Shown here in pieces: positions 32,801 through 41,800 of a DNA stretch of 64,000 bases. This DNA comes from Mesocentrotus franciscanus. Taxonomy: Eukaryota; Echinodermata; Echinoidea; Camarodonta; Strongylocentrotidae. Numbering within the stretch: the first letter of the stretch is position 1; each line of letters opens with the position of its first letter. The translations under genes and the position numbers were made by a program. The DNA lies in NCBI GenBank assembly GCA_037976565.1, contig CP137682.1:1614867-1678866 (forward strand), written 5' to 3'. Under the pieces are notes generated by a model. That model was not told where the DNA came from, ran no database searches, and saw only the letters and a list, made by a program, of their open reading frames with translations.

Positions 32801-35574
32801 TTTTGGTTCTATTTAATTCAAATTTTCACCATTCTGCTTCTCCGATTTGTAGCGACTCATACATTCGCTCTACTTTTATTGTACATTCATGTTAACAGTA
32901 ATTTTCCATCACGCTACTTATTTATATTCATTATTCGGACCACGTGTGTTTATCCCTCCAATCGCGCATCGTGGTTCCGCGCACCGCTCACCCGCGTATT
33001 TTCAACGCCACGAGGTTTTTCTGCACTCCCGCTTACACCTCGGTCGAGTCAACAACTCCTGCATCCATCTTCAGTTGAGTCACACGTCTCTGCATGATTT
33101 ACTCTCCGGGCTGATTCTCTTCCGTGCCTATCACCTCTTTTACGGCACGTCAACTCTTTCTCTGCCGTCTTCAGCGGGATGGCAGTCTCCCAGTAGAACA
33201 GTATAATCGGGACCGACAGGGCGCTTGATTCTCCGCTGGGAGCTGCCAGTATCTCCGTTCCGGTAGCTCTTTTCCCACACGAGCTCGACCTCACCGTAGT
33301 TCGTCTGACAGTTCATCACTGAGTTCGACTCACTGCAACTCTGATGAATTTCTCCATCAAAGTCCGGCTCATTCATCGAGCGACTCACTGCTCAGCATTA
33401 CCACCGGCTTTGATGTCTGCATTTCTTCTCTGGCCTCCCGACATCGAGCGACTCACTGCTTCGTCTTCGAGTGCCACTTTTCTTCTCTTCTCTTCTCGCC
33501 TGAGAGCTTCTTCATCATCATCATCACGAGCGTCAGCGTCGAGATTCTTCACGGCTCTTCAGCCACGACAACGAAGCTACATCTCCGCAATCAAGCCTCC
33601 GCACCATCATCGCGTGAGCCCCTTTCTTCGTTCCATCCGTCATCTTCATTGGACTTTCGACTTCATTTCCATTCTGTCGTAAGCTATATTGATTCATTGC
33701 ATTTATTCATGTTCATTCTCATCTATGTCCATTCAATGTAACTCCATGCAATATTATCTATTCTCATTCATGCGATTCTCATTACGAATCATTTATTTGC
33801 TTGCATGACTACACTTTGCAAGTGTGTTGTCTGCAACTTTCAGTACCCAATAAAATAACGGAAAGGGAATACTTTTGTTACTGTATTTTATTGTCAGTTC
33901 AACCTTGCTTCCTCGTAGCTAAAATAAAAATAGAGTTATGTTGTTGTGTGATTAGTGAACACGCGCTTTACAATCTTTCATTCACAATACACCACACACA
34001 CATACATATCTCTAAAGATTCTTCTGCTTTCGTTTAGAGTATTTTTCTGTTAAGGTTGAATTTTCCTTTATAAATATTCTTAACCTTTGTCTCCAAATGA
34101 ACCCAAAGCCATCTCAAAATGTACCATTATCCAAGGTAGCCAATTGTGGACAAAACATGTCTGACTTGAATGTTATACCTGCAGTGAATTCTGTTCCAGC
34201 TAGCTCTGCAGTTTCCAAGAAATCTTCCAGGTTACTCTGCTCAGTGACAGATCGCAGGTTGAGCCTGTTCCAATCGTATCCATCTTCTAGTTCACTTGTG
34301 TGAAGCTGCAACATTCAAGTTAAGCAACAACAAAGAGTAATATGGCATCAACTTATTTTCCACATCATGCAGAAGAAGAAGAAGACAAAGAAGAGGTGGA
34401 GGAGGAGGTGAATAGTTTGAAAATTATAATTGGAAATATATTGCCAGGATTGACAATAGATTTCCAATATAAATTTTCAAAGTATTTTTCTGACATTGGT
34501 GCGTTGAATCAATTATAATTTTAAAGTTTACTGCTATTTAGGTGTAATCAAAGCTGATTTTTAGTGAATTATGTTGAGTTTTGTACAGTCCATGTAATTG
34601 ACAATTTTGAGAATCAATAGAGGATGTCTTCTTTTTTTACGACACACAAAGTTTACTAGTGCTTCTATGACTATGATAGGTTTTAACTGGTGTCTTTTCA
34701 GTTGATGATTCAGCCATAAACAAAAAATTACAAATTACAAATCAATAAAAATTAACATTATCAGTAGGGGCGCTGGTCCGAGAATAAGGATCGTCCCCAA
34801 AAACGAGGATCGTCTTCTTAAACGCGGACAGACGCGTCCCCCAAAAATAAGGATCATCTGCATTTTCGCAGCGTTTCTTATTTCCAATCCGCGTGTTGGC
34901 GATGCGAAAAACGGATTCCGCAATGATTTTCTTGACGGATTGCACATTGACTTTGTATAGAGACTTTCACGTTATGAGCGATAAATCCTCAGGAAGACGG
35001 ACAACCCATAAAATTAAAAGTAGACGGTGAACTGGGGGTATTTTATTACGCGGCATCCGTTTTTCGCATCGCCAGCGTGCGGTTCAGGAACAAGAAACCT
35101 GCAGAGCGTCAATGAAAAAAAACGACGATCCTTATTTTTTACTTTAGGACGCAATTTGTCTGCGTTTACGATTTTTTTACAAATGATTGGCAATGCCAAT
35201 GGCAATGACAATGTCAATGAACATGATGATGATAAATTGATATGATGAACCTCCGATTTTTTTTTTTGTGCTGGTCAAATATGAATGACTGATGGTATAA
35301 ATCACATTTATACCTACACTACAGGCTTTGTATTTGAAAGTATTTTCTTTTCCTTTCTTGACACTTGACTGTCAAGAAAAGTCTTGTCCCTTTTTTGGGG
35401 CCTGGCCCTTGGTGAATATCCCGGTACTTCTTAATGAATGTGTGGGACTGTAACAAAATGCATGAGCCAAGTTGGACTTACCCAGGAATCGTTGACTTTG
35501 CATGATTTAGAACTCTTTGACCTGTCTTTTAAGATACCGTTTCCTAAACTCGAGGTACCTTGCTTCTTCCCCAT
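20685..35574 (-). CDS. LSG1: Large subunit GTPase 1 (Lsg1), complete, 13 coding exons
   Basis: Cytoplasmic GTPase that acts late in 60S subunit maturation, releasing the export adaptor NMD3 as uL16 is loaded. I joined 13 exons: 35574-35482, 34305-34179, 31202-31082, 30701-30615, 29625-29478, 27905-27735, 27392-26775, 25238-25137, 24520-24377, 23950-23827, 21752-21673, 21363-21211 and 20897-20685. All phases agree, giving 726 residues (human about 658). The motifs show the permuted order of the family: G4 SKAD at 210-213, WSA (G5) at 237-239, P-loop GYPNVGKSS at 457-465, PGRTKH (G2) at 482-487, DCPG (G3) at 501-504. The extra length is mainly the acidic insert in exon 7. The C-terminus is basic ([14 protein letters not shown]). 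Start codon chosen by match of MGKKQ to the family N-terminus. The gene is head to head with YEATS4. Confidence 0.96.
21211..21363 (-). CDS. LSG1: LSG1 exon 12, residues 606-656
   Basis: Encodes [17 protein letters not shown] followed by a variable, lysine-rich stretch ending ITAEGQT. GKLLYCHPPP is the human equivalent. Acceptor accag, donor gtaaga, phase 0. Confidence 0.93.
21673..21752 (-). CDS. LSG1: LSG1 exon 11, residues 579-605
   Basis: Encodes [18 protein letters not shown] and RIVLKDYVK, aligned to the human GYMRGFMTAHGQPD...ARYILKDYV. Acceptor ttcag, donor gtaagt. Only 80 bp, so easily missed. Confidence 0.94.
22240..22322 (+). mobile_element. SINE tail fragment
   Basis: Shares the tail (ctttcggatggcgaagttaa, ggtcggtcccagacgtaaat, catatctgattgatac) with the 7SL-headed SINEs at 17168-17349 and 31564-31745. 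The preceding sequence does not match their head. Either a truncated copy or a different SINE using the same tail. Lies in LSG1 intron 10. Confidence 0.6.
22898..23670 (+). repeat. 170-bp tandem repeat with TGACCTTTGACCT cores and a GC-rich cap
   Basis: Four units, with cores at about 22910, 23082 (variant), 23253 and 23444. Each has 'gacctgaaatgacctttgac', 'cacatgattggggatacttg' and 'aagtttcat'. The array ends with gccgccgccgccgtcgccgt and 'ggaaaagcggcgcctatgtc', then tctcgc...gcgaga inverted bases. TGACCTTTGACCT is the reverse complement of the DR1 nuclear receptor half-site pair, though binding is not implied. Located in LSG1 intron 10. Confidence 0.85.
23827..23950 (-). CDS. LSG1: LSG1 exon 10, residues 538-578
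   Basis: Encodes [35 protein letters not shown] and FLNAHA. Begins right after the AC of the U12-type intron. The donor is gtaagt and leaves one base (T). Confidence 0.94.
23951..24376 (-). other. LSG1: LSG1 intron 9, U12-type AT-AC intron
   Basis: Minus-strand 5' end atatccttttta matches the U12 donor consensus ATATCCTTT. Near the 3' end, ttccttgac matches the U12 branch consensus TTCCTTRAC and is followed 10 bases later by the terminal ctgcac. Splicing AT...AC joins PPVSL to [11 protein letters not shown] in phase 0, exactly matching the human PPVSLVCQNIPR. No GT-AG alternative keeps the frame, because a TAA lies just upstream of exon 10. Confidence 0.9.
24377..24520 (-). CDS. LSG1: LSG1 exon 9, residues 490-537, G3 motif
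   Basis: Encodes [18 protein letters not shown] (G3 DCPG), then [17 protein letters not shown] and [13 protein letters not shown]. The downstream boundary is not GT: the next bases are atatcctttttatc, a U12-type AT-AC donor. Confidence 0.95.
24978..25022 (+). other. G-rich tract with quadruplex potential
   Basis: Five or more runs of three to six G separated by short loops (gtgggggctggggggcgctg, then gggggctggggttaggg). This satisfies the usual G-quadruplex pattern. It lies in LSG1 intron 8, and on the transcribed RNA it is C-rich. Confidence 0.7.
25137..25238 (-). CDS. LSG1: LSG1 exon 8, residues 456-489, P-loop
   Basis: Encodes [16 protein letters not shown] (G1, with lysine 463) and [14 protein letters not shown] (G2). 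Acceptor aacag, donor gtaagt, phase 0 on both sides. Human has PGHTKHFQ in place of PGRTKHFQ. Confidence 0.96.
26090..26628. mobile_element. TTAA-flanked MITE, family B
   Basis: Left end ttaaaggtattatgtcccat, right end read inward ttaaagatactatgtccctt. Each is bordered by TTAA and continues into 'tgcag'. About 539 bp without a transposase. The 90-residue frame inside has no domain character. It sits in LSG1 intron 7. A related fragment (cccatttgcagacccccgaa) is seen near 22410. Confidence 0.8.
26775..27392 (-). CDS. LSG1: LSG1 exon 7, residues 250-455, acidic insert
   Basis: A single 206-residue exon. It opens [18 protein letters not shown], followed by a run of 11 glutamates and further acidic, serine-rich sequence. 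It ends [17 protein letters not shown] and LTVGM directly before the P-loop. The family has an acidic, poorly conserved insert between G5 and G1, and this one is longer than in human. Acceptor ttacag, donor gtaggt. Confidence 0.95.
27735..27905 (-). CDS. LSG1: LSG1 exon 6, residues 193-249, G4 and G5 motifs
   Basis: Encodes [16 protein letters not shown], then SKADLLT (G4, residues 210-213) and VAFWSAV (G5). The usual first residue of G4 is N or T; here it is S. Both phases are 0. Acceptor ttacag, donor gtaaga. Confidence 0.95.
28890..29475 (+). mobile_element. LINE ORF1 fragment in LSG1 intron 5
   Basis: Translating past frameshifts gives a coiled-coil segment ([20 protein letters not shown]) followed, after an inserted MITE, by [11 protein letters not shown]. 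The latter is the typical junction of LINE ORF1 proteins, where the coiled coil meets the RNA-binding domain. The frame carries stops and is interrupted, so it is dead. The fragment stops at the splice donor of LSG1 exon 5. Confidence 0.65.
29156..29278. mobile_element. Small MITE inserted in the LINE ORF1 fragment
   Basis: The terminal 20 bases ctgggcaatgtattataaag and the inverted right end cagggccatgtattataaag agree at 18 of 20 positions. About 123 bp. It splits the LINE ORF1-like frame, so it inserted after the LINE. No clear target duplication. Confidence 0.75.
29478..29625 (-). CDS. LSG1: LSG1 exon 5, residues 143-192
   Basis: Encodes [18 protein letters not shown], then [17 protein letters not shown] and [15 protein letters not shown], the most conserved block before G4. 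Acceptor cttccag, donor gtaaga. The exon is hidden under a plus-strand open frame at 29454-29648, and a LINE ORF1 fragment ends at its splice donor. Confidence 0.95.
29814..30248. mobile_element. TTAA-flanked MITE, family C
   Basis: The left end ttaaaggggaagtccatcct and the inverted right end ttaaaggaagaatccacttt form TIRs with TTAA on both sides. Both arms continue into 'aacaggtcagt' sequence, so the inverted repeat extends inward. In LSG1 intron 4. A partial relative is at about 57503-57710. Confidence 0.8.
30615..30701 (-). CDS. LSG1: LSG1 exon 4, residues 114-142
   Basis: Encodes [19 protein letters not shown] and FLEWRRSFS, matching the human PNWNQNTTPEELKQ...FLEWRR segment. Acceptor tttacag, donor gtgagt. 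Leaves two bases (AT). A longer unrelated frame runs through the same place and is a shadow. Confidence 0.93.
31082..31202 (-). CDS. LSG1: LSG1 exon 3, residues 74-113
   Basis: Encodes [18 protein letters not shown] onward to [12 protein letters not shown]. It is too short to stand out as an open frame but was found by its fit to the human segment ending in FLCIPRRPNW. Acceptor tgcag, donor gtagga. Leaves two bases (AG). Confidence 0.93.
31564..31745 (+). mobile_element. SINE with a 7SL-like head, copy 2
   Basis: Begins taggcgttgtggcgtgcacc, tgtaatccagttaac, has ggttcgaaactg as a box-B-like motif and the tail 'ggtcggtccccagacgtaaa', then a short CA-rich end. It agrees with the inverted copy at 17168-17349 along its whole length. 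Lies in LSG1 intron 2, antisense to the gene. Confidence 0.8.
32065..32334 (+). CDS. THAP-type zinc finger ORF, isolated, 89 residues
   Basis: A THAP domain fills nearly the whole frame: it begins [19 protein letters not shown] (C5 and C10), continues [19 protein letters not shown] and [10 protein letters not shown] (the C-x2-H pair), and ends near AVVFPKYFF, the counterpart of the AVPTIF box. THAP domains bind DNA and occur in transcription factors and P-element-like transposases. Nothing after the domain is recognisable. The ORF stops at 32334, and it lies antisense in LSG1 intron 2. It could be a small gene, a first exon (a gtaagt is at about 32454) or a transposon relic. I see no transposase body. 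Confidence 0.6.
   Translation: MVRYCESAACWSHDNKQKYLQGYPWIRDVTWVKFPTNPTQRATWKKLVRRQDKLEITARSRLHVCLRHFDKEQLQNDGHAVVFPKYFFL
32889..34030. other. GC-rich insert in LSG1 intron 2, unclassified
   Basis: Base composition changes to GC-rich between about 32930 and 33660, with TC-rich and CAT-rich runs, then becomes AT-rich again with AATAAA at about 33849. Frames on both strands are open for 80-110 residues but show no domain. A regulatory-rich shape with a poly(A) signal would fit a solo LTR, but no matching TG...CA ends with a target duplication could be assigned. Confidence 0.25.
34179..34305 (-). CDS. LSG1: LSG1 exon 2, residues 32-73
   Basis: Encodes [16 protein letters not shown] through ELAGTEFTA, one of the best conserved N-terminal blocks of Lsg1. 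Acceptor tgcag, donor gtataa. It leaves one base (G) to complete residue 74. Confidence 0.95.
34790..35180. mobile_element. Inverted-repeat element in LSG1 intron 1
   Basis: Arms of about 135-140 bp face each other. The left arm includes aataaggatcgtc, gcatttt, and tggcgatgcgaaaaacggat. The right arm (35035-35175) carries the same on the opposite strand. A short spacer of about 100 bp separates them. It looks like a foldback MITE; target duplications were not resolved. Confidence 0.6.
35482..35574 (-). CDS. LSG1: LSG1 exon 1, residues 1-31
   Basis: Starts [16 protein letters not shown] and ends KVNDSW, followed by the donor gtaagt. The phase is 0. Human LSG1 also ends its first segment at DSW before LHTSEL. 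An upstream in-frame ATG exists but the added residues do not resemble the family. Confidence 0.9.
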
Positions 35575-35819
35575 GGTAATTATATTCAATGACCACTGTT
35601 TTTTGTCAAATCCAGTGTTTATAGTCTTCCTAAATTCGCAGATTGTGTCGCGATGTCGCAATGTGATTTTTCTTCTTCTTCTTCGTATGCTATCCAACAA
35701 ATCCTTCTTCTTGCGTAATTACCGGAGCTGAAATAAGGCAAATCATTGAGGAAAAAAATATGCGCGGCTCGCTTTCTCTTGCGTTTTGTGTTTGAAGATT
35801 CTTCAAAAAACCCACCAAT
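35575..35819. promoter_or_regulatory. Shared LSG1/YEATS4 promoter region
   Basis: Only 245 bp separate the two divergent start codons. The interval has a pyrimidine-rich tract (ttcttcttcttcttcg), an ETS-like accgga at about 35723 and a TC-rich stretch (ctcgctttctcttgcg) near 35775. There is no clear TATA box. Both products serve growth (ribosome maturation and chromatin acetyl reading), so co-regulation is plausible. Untranslated exons have not been ruled out. Confidence 0.7.
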
Positions 35820-35894
35820 ATGTCTGCTGGAATTGCAACAATGAAATCCAAGATCCCAACAGAATATGGCCCAGATTCTGGTGGCCGTATAAAG
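35820..35894 (+). CDS. YEATS4: YEATS4 exon 1, residues 1-25
   Basis: Encodes [17 protein letters not shown] followed by PDSGGRIK, with donor gtgagt, phase 0. GPDSGGR is the conserved human start of this region. It faces LSG1 exon 1 across the shared promoter. Confidence 0.93.
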
Positions 35895-38800
35895 GTGAGT
35901 TAAATTGATTATTATTCTTCTGCTTCACCTCTCTCTCCGAGTAACGTTAGGCAAAGTTCAAAGCCCTTGCCTTGGCCTGGCCCTGCTATAGCTCGTGCTA
36001 GCGTAGCCGTAACTCCGCGACACGCCGATGCGAAGCGGCCCGGCTCGTCAGCATGGACACGTTTGCCTCTGGCTGTGCTCTTTTTCGCGGTATGCATGGT
36101 ACCGGTTGAACCTTGGCTGTGACTGTGACTTGTTAGTGTGGCTGCGTGGTACATTACACGAACTTGTTGTATGCCACAGTGCTTGGTGCCGGTGGAGGTG
36201 GAGGAGGAGGGTGGGGAGGGGGGTTGGCAGGCAAACTAGTAGTAGGCTAGACCGAAAATTTCTGTCTCTTTCGTTCGTTTGCCTCTGATAGTACTCTGAT
36301 TTGGGTAGGGTCGACGTCGGCTTCTCTTTAACTCTAAGTCTCTTTAGAGACAGAAGCCGACCATAGCAGCTGCATTGCAAACTAATGCTCGTCCGAGCAG
36401 TAAACTTATGCCCAAATACTACATTTTACCCGATGCATATCCGATGCATTTATTATTGTGCTAAACTACATCGTTCCACTTACCAGATTGACTGTATGAT
36501 AAGCCGATTTTCATGAGCTCCGTGTTGGAATTCTTGCAGCCGTATTTTAAACTGTTACTGCGCATGAAGCTGAAGGAAGATGACGTCATCCATTGACAGT
36601 AACAGTTTAAAATACGGCTGCAAGAATTTCAACACGGAGCTAATTTTTGCCGATGAAAATCGAAAAAAGACCCTTAAACGTATCATACAGTCAATCTGGT
36701 AAGTGGAACCGATGTAGTTTAGCCTAAGCCTAATTTACAATAATTAATGCATCGGATATGCATCGGGTAAAATGTAGTATTTTGGGCATAAGTTTACTGC
36801 TCGGACGCGAGCATTAGTTTGTAATGCAGCCGCTATGGTCGGCTTCTGTCTCTAAAGAGAGGAGCCGACCCTACCCAAATCAGAGGCTAACAAACGAAAG
36901 AGACAGTAATCTTTGGTCTAGCAAACTACAGTGTAGTAGTACTAGTAGGCCTAGTAGTACACACTGCACTAACCATGCCAACAATACAGACTTACAGTTG
37001 TTGTTGGTAGTTGTGTTTAGGGCTGCGACGAGTAGTCGAATACTCGAATACTCGCACTGTTGACAGCTACTCGAGTACGATTCCTCGTACTCGAATACTC
37101 GGCCGCCATTTTTTTTTTTTTTTTTGCTATTTTTTCAGTGGTTTTACAACCATCTCTGTGTCTCAACATAATGCGAATAAAGAATACTATTTAGAGCTAA
37201 CCTACCTTCCTAATTTGAAGGGAAGAGATTTAATAAAAAGTGTTGATTTATTACGCAGGAGATCTTTTCTGAGCAAGGTAGCTAGGCCTCCACAGCGCTG
37301 ACATAATTCCCTTCGGTAACAATGGCTGCGCGAGTCCAAAGGCCGCATTGCGACATAATCCTTTTCTTTGGTAGCAATGGCTGCGCGAGTCCAAAGTCCG
37401 CTTTGCAACATAATCCTTTTCTTCGGTGACAATGTCTGCCCTAGTCCAAAGGTAGCGTACGAAGGTGCTAGGCTGGCAAGGCTGGCGGCCTCATGAATAA
37501 ACATGATTATATGACGTCACGAACGTCATTGCACTTACTGGTCCGCGCCACGCCTACTCTAGATCCTTGAGGGGGTGCTAGGCTGAATGGAGAGGGTGCT
37601 AGGCTGGATGTAGTTAGTGCAAGTTTAAAAGAAATCATGCTAAGAGATAGATGGAGTTAATTGATGTACATTTTCTAAGGCTAAATGGACTCATGGAGGG
37701 GGTGCTAGGCTGGATGTAGTTAGTGCACGTTAAAATGAAATCATGCTAGGAGACATACAGTAGTAGATGGAGTTAATTAATGCACATTTCTAAGGCTCAA
37801 TGGAGGGGTGCTAGGCTTGATGGAGGGGGTGCTAGGCTGGATGTAGTTAGTGCAAGTTTAAATGAAATTAGATCGATAAATGGAGTTAATTGATGTACAT
37901 TTCTAAGGCTAAACGGAAGGGATGCTGGGCTGGATGGAGGGGGTGCTAGGCTGGATGTACTGTAGTTAGTGCACATTTAAATGAAGTCATGCTACATGTA
38001 GCTATAATGGAGATAGATGGAGTTCATGTACATTTCTTAAGGCTCAATGCAGGTGCCGGTGCTAGGCTGGATGGAGGGGTGCTAGGCTGAACGGAGTTGG
38101 AAGAGCTGATCAATGCTCGAATGTCTCCGACCGATTTCTTTTTGCAATTCAATCGAATCATACAAAATAACCAATTAATTTCCTATCAAGTTCATTATAC
38201 AACAGGGAGAAGATAAATTTGAATTAGAATACAATTAATGAATCAAAGTCTGTGACTGCGTATTTAGATATCCAATACTACTGTAAGCAGCAATACCTCT
38301 TCAGCCATTGAGTCCCCCGCCACACCCTCTACCTCACAGTAACAAAACTAATAATAACTTTACAACATATTAAAGTATATTATCAATCATTTGCAAATCC
38401 TGATTCCCAAGACACAAAATTACTAAAACACAGGATGAAAAGTACATGCATATATTCAGATGGAAGTTTGAGTTGATTAATTAATACCTAATATGTTTCA
38501 TTTATTGCACAAGCCTACAGGCGCGGATCCATAATTTCTTGGGGGGGGGCAAAATTTGAAATTATGCGAGGCCCCGCTGAGCGTTTTTCAAAGTGGGTGG
38601 GGGGAGGCTCAAGTATTTACGATTAGGTAGAGCGGAGCGTAAATTTGCGTGGGGTCAATTAGGGGCGGAGCCCCCGGTAGCTCGGGGGGTATGGACATTT
38701 AATTACGGTTAGATGAGCATATTTTGATACCTTATTCATGACACTGGCAGGTCACTAATTGGCGTGGGGTCCAGGGGGCTGAGCCCCCTGAAACTCAGGG

Positions 38801-41800
38801 ATTTGAGGCATTTTATAAAGGTCAGATACGCATTCAGGGGCCCGCCTTAGGCCCCCTGAAGCTCAGGGTTTTTGGCATTTAATTACTGTCAGATGAACAT
38901 ATTTTGATACCTTATATGTGACACTGGCAGGACACTAATTGGCGTGAGGTGCAGGGGGCGGAGCCCCCAGAAGCTCAGGGATTTGAGGCATTTTATAAAG
39001 GTCAGATAAGCATTCAGGGGCCCGTCTTAGGCCCCCTGGTAGGGTCCAGGGGGTGGAGCCCCCAGAACGTTCCTCAGGGGTTTCAGGCATTAAATTAATT
39101 ACCGTCAGATGAGCATCCAGGGGCCCGCCTTAGGGCCCCTGGTAGGGTCGAGGGGTGGGGCCCCGGAAGCTCAGGTGTTTTAGGCATTTAATCAAGGTCA
39201 GATGAGCATATTCTGATACTTCATTATTTTGTGACACTGGCAGGTCACTATTCTTTCTTTCTTTCTCGCTTTCTTTCTATTTCTCTTTAGTATACTTTTT
39301 CAATAAAAGTTGGGGGAGCTCGAGGCCCACGAGCCCCGCCGTTCCGGGCCCTGACATGTTGGCCTCTAAATAAGCATATTTCTTGCCTGGCTGTAAATTT
39401 AGGAATTGTCATTTTCCAACAAACGCATAAAAAGTATATTTTACTAAAAATGAGGAGAGACAAGGGCCTTCCCCGATCAACAACTTGTTGGCAGGAAATT
39501 GTAACTGATATCCCCCTTCTATTCTTTTCTTCTTCCTCTTTTTTCCTTCCTTTTATCTCCTCTTTTCGTTTTTTCTTTCCCTTTCCTTCCTTCTCTCTTA
39601 TTTTTTTGATGGGGGAAGTACCATCCTGGGAGGCAAGGCCCTTTCTTTCGCCCCCTCCCGATTTCCTTCCCCTTTTCCTTCTTTTCCCCTTTTCCTTTTC
39701 TTCTTCCTCTTCTTTCTTTCCCTTTCTCTCCTCTTTCCCTTTCCCTTCTTTTCCTTTCTCTCTCTCTTTTTTTTTTTTTTTTGGCGGGGCAAGGCCCGCT
39801 CGTCCTCCCCCCTGGATCTGCGCCTGCAAGCCTATATAACCAAAAGATTATATGGAAATTTAAATGACTTCATAATATGAATTTATAGAATTAATGATAA
39901 TTATATATGATTCTATTGATAATAATATGTAAAATTAACAAATAACAGAATTGCAAAAAGAAATCGGTCGGATCGAGACAATCGAGCAGCTCCTCCAACT
40001 CCGTTCAGCCTTAGCACCCTCCATCCAGCCTAGCACCAGCCCCTGCATTGAGCCTTAAGAAATGTACATTAATTCCATCTATCTCCATTATGCTAGCATG
40101 ATTTAATTTAAACTTGCACTATAACTACATCCAGCCTAGCACCCCCTCCATCCAGCCTAGCACCCTTCCATTGAGCCTTAGAAATGTACATTAATTAACT
40201 CCATCTATCTCCAAGCATGATTTCATTTAAACTTGCACTAACTTGTCTAACTACATCCAGCCTAGCACCACTCCATTGTCCATTGAGCCTTAGAAATGTA
40301 CATTAATTAACTCCATCTATCTCCTAGCATGATTTCATTTATACGTGCACTAACTACATCCAGCCTAGCACCCCCTCCATCCAGAATAGCACCCTTTCAT
40401 TAAGCCTTAGAAATGTACATTCCAAGCATGATTTTATTTAAAATTTTACTTGCACTAACTACATCCAGCCTAGCACCCTCTCCATTCAGCCTAGCACCCC
40501 CTCAAGCTAGGATCTAGAGTAGGCGTTGCTCGGACCAGTGAGTGCGATGACGTTCATGACGTCATATAATCATGTTTATTCATGAGGTCGCCAGCCTCGC
40601 CAGCCTAGCACCTTTGCAGCGTCCGCATTGCGACATAATCATTTTCTTCGGTAACAATGGCTGCACGAGTCCAAAGTCCGCATTGCGACATAATCCTTTT
40701 CTTCGGTGATTGACAGGGCGCGCAAGTCCAAAGTCCGCATTCCGACATAATCCTTTTCTTCGGTGATTGACAGGGGCGCGCAAGTCCAAAGTCCGCATTC
40801 CGACATAATCCTTTTCTTCGGTGACATACTTTTTTCCGTGGAAACACGCTGACAGATTCTAGATCTAGACTAGATCTATTTGTATTATTTTTATTGGAGT
40901 GTCGGCTTCGAAAAAACAGTCGGGACTGTACCGACTCAGGCTTATTTGTGTGAGTAAAATCACCAAAATAAAGGCTAGCTAGGTATTAAGTTTTATTTTT
41001 AAATATTTAAAAAAAATTAAAAAAAACATGGCGTCCGAGTATTCGCGGGCAAGACTGGGAGTGTACTCGAGTACCTCATTACACGGTTATGCACAGCCTT
41101 AGTTGTGTTTATGGCGTTCATTCAATTCAGTACTGAATATATACGCCATATTTTCACTTTCAGTTTTATAAGAAAATACACTGCAGTTGTCAATAAAGAA
41201 AACTGAAAAAAACAAATTGTAATAATATAATTATGTAATTCACCAGCTGGTATCGCAATTTATTAGGACTCTTTATATGTCTAGACTCTAGTTATACATA
41301 GGAGTCTCTTGATGGTTTTCAACTTAGTAGTTCTGTTTCATCTGGTTTAATCTGTTTAATCTGGTCAGCCCGGTTTCGATTGCATTGAAAGTTTTGCTTG
41401 ATGTGAAACAGGCTTCTCGGCTACTCTGCATGCGTGCGCAGTGATCTTTTAATTTTTGTAATGCACGATGCCTAGACCACTCAGAAACACAGAAACACTA
41501 AATTGAGACACATCGTATATACATGTGGTCTAAGTATAGGGCCTTAGGGGCACTCCTAACCGAAATTCCAATTGATTCGAGTAAGTTGCTATACGTTGCT
41601 ATATGTTTAGTTATTCTTCTTTTAACACATTATCATTTTTAGTAAGCAAACATTAAAGTGTGCTTTTTGTTTATAGTATTTATGCATAAAATAGTATAGA
41701 TATAATGACTGCTATATGAGAGGTATAGTTTTTTTTATAGCTCAAAAATCTACCAAGAATTCTTACCTTATCCTTTTATTGAGTAAAGATTGGTTAAAAC

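Noticed and set aside
33049..33388. Minus-strand ORFs of about 80 residues in the GC-rich intron block
   Set aside because: No domain or splice context is seen, and neighbouring frames are equally open, so coding cannot be supported.
39287..39839. Long charged ORFs of 129-180 residues
   Set aside because: They arise from the TC-rich stretch inside the nested hAT-like element.
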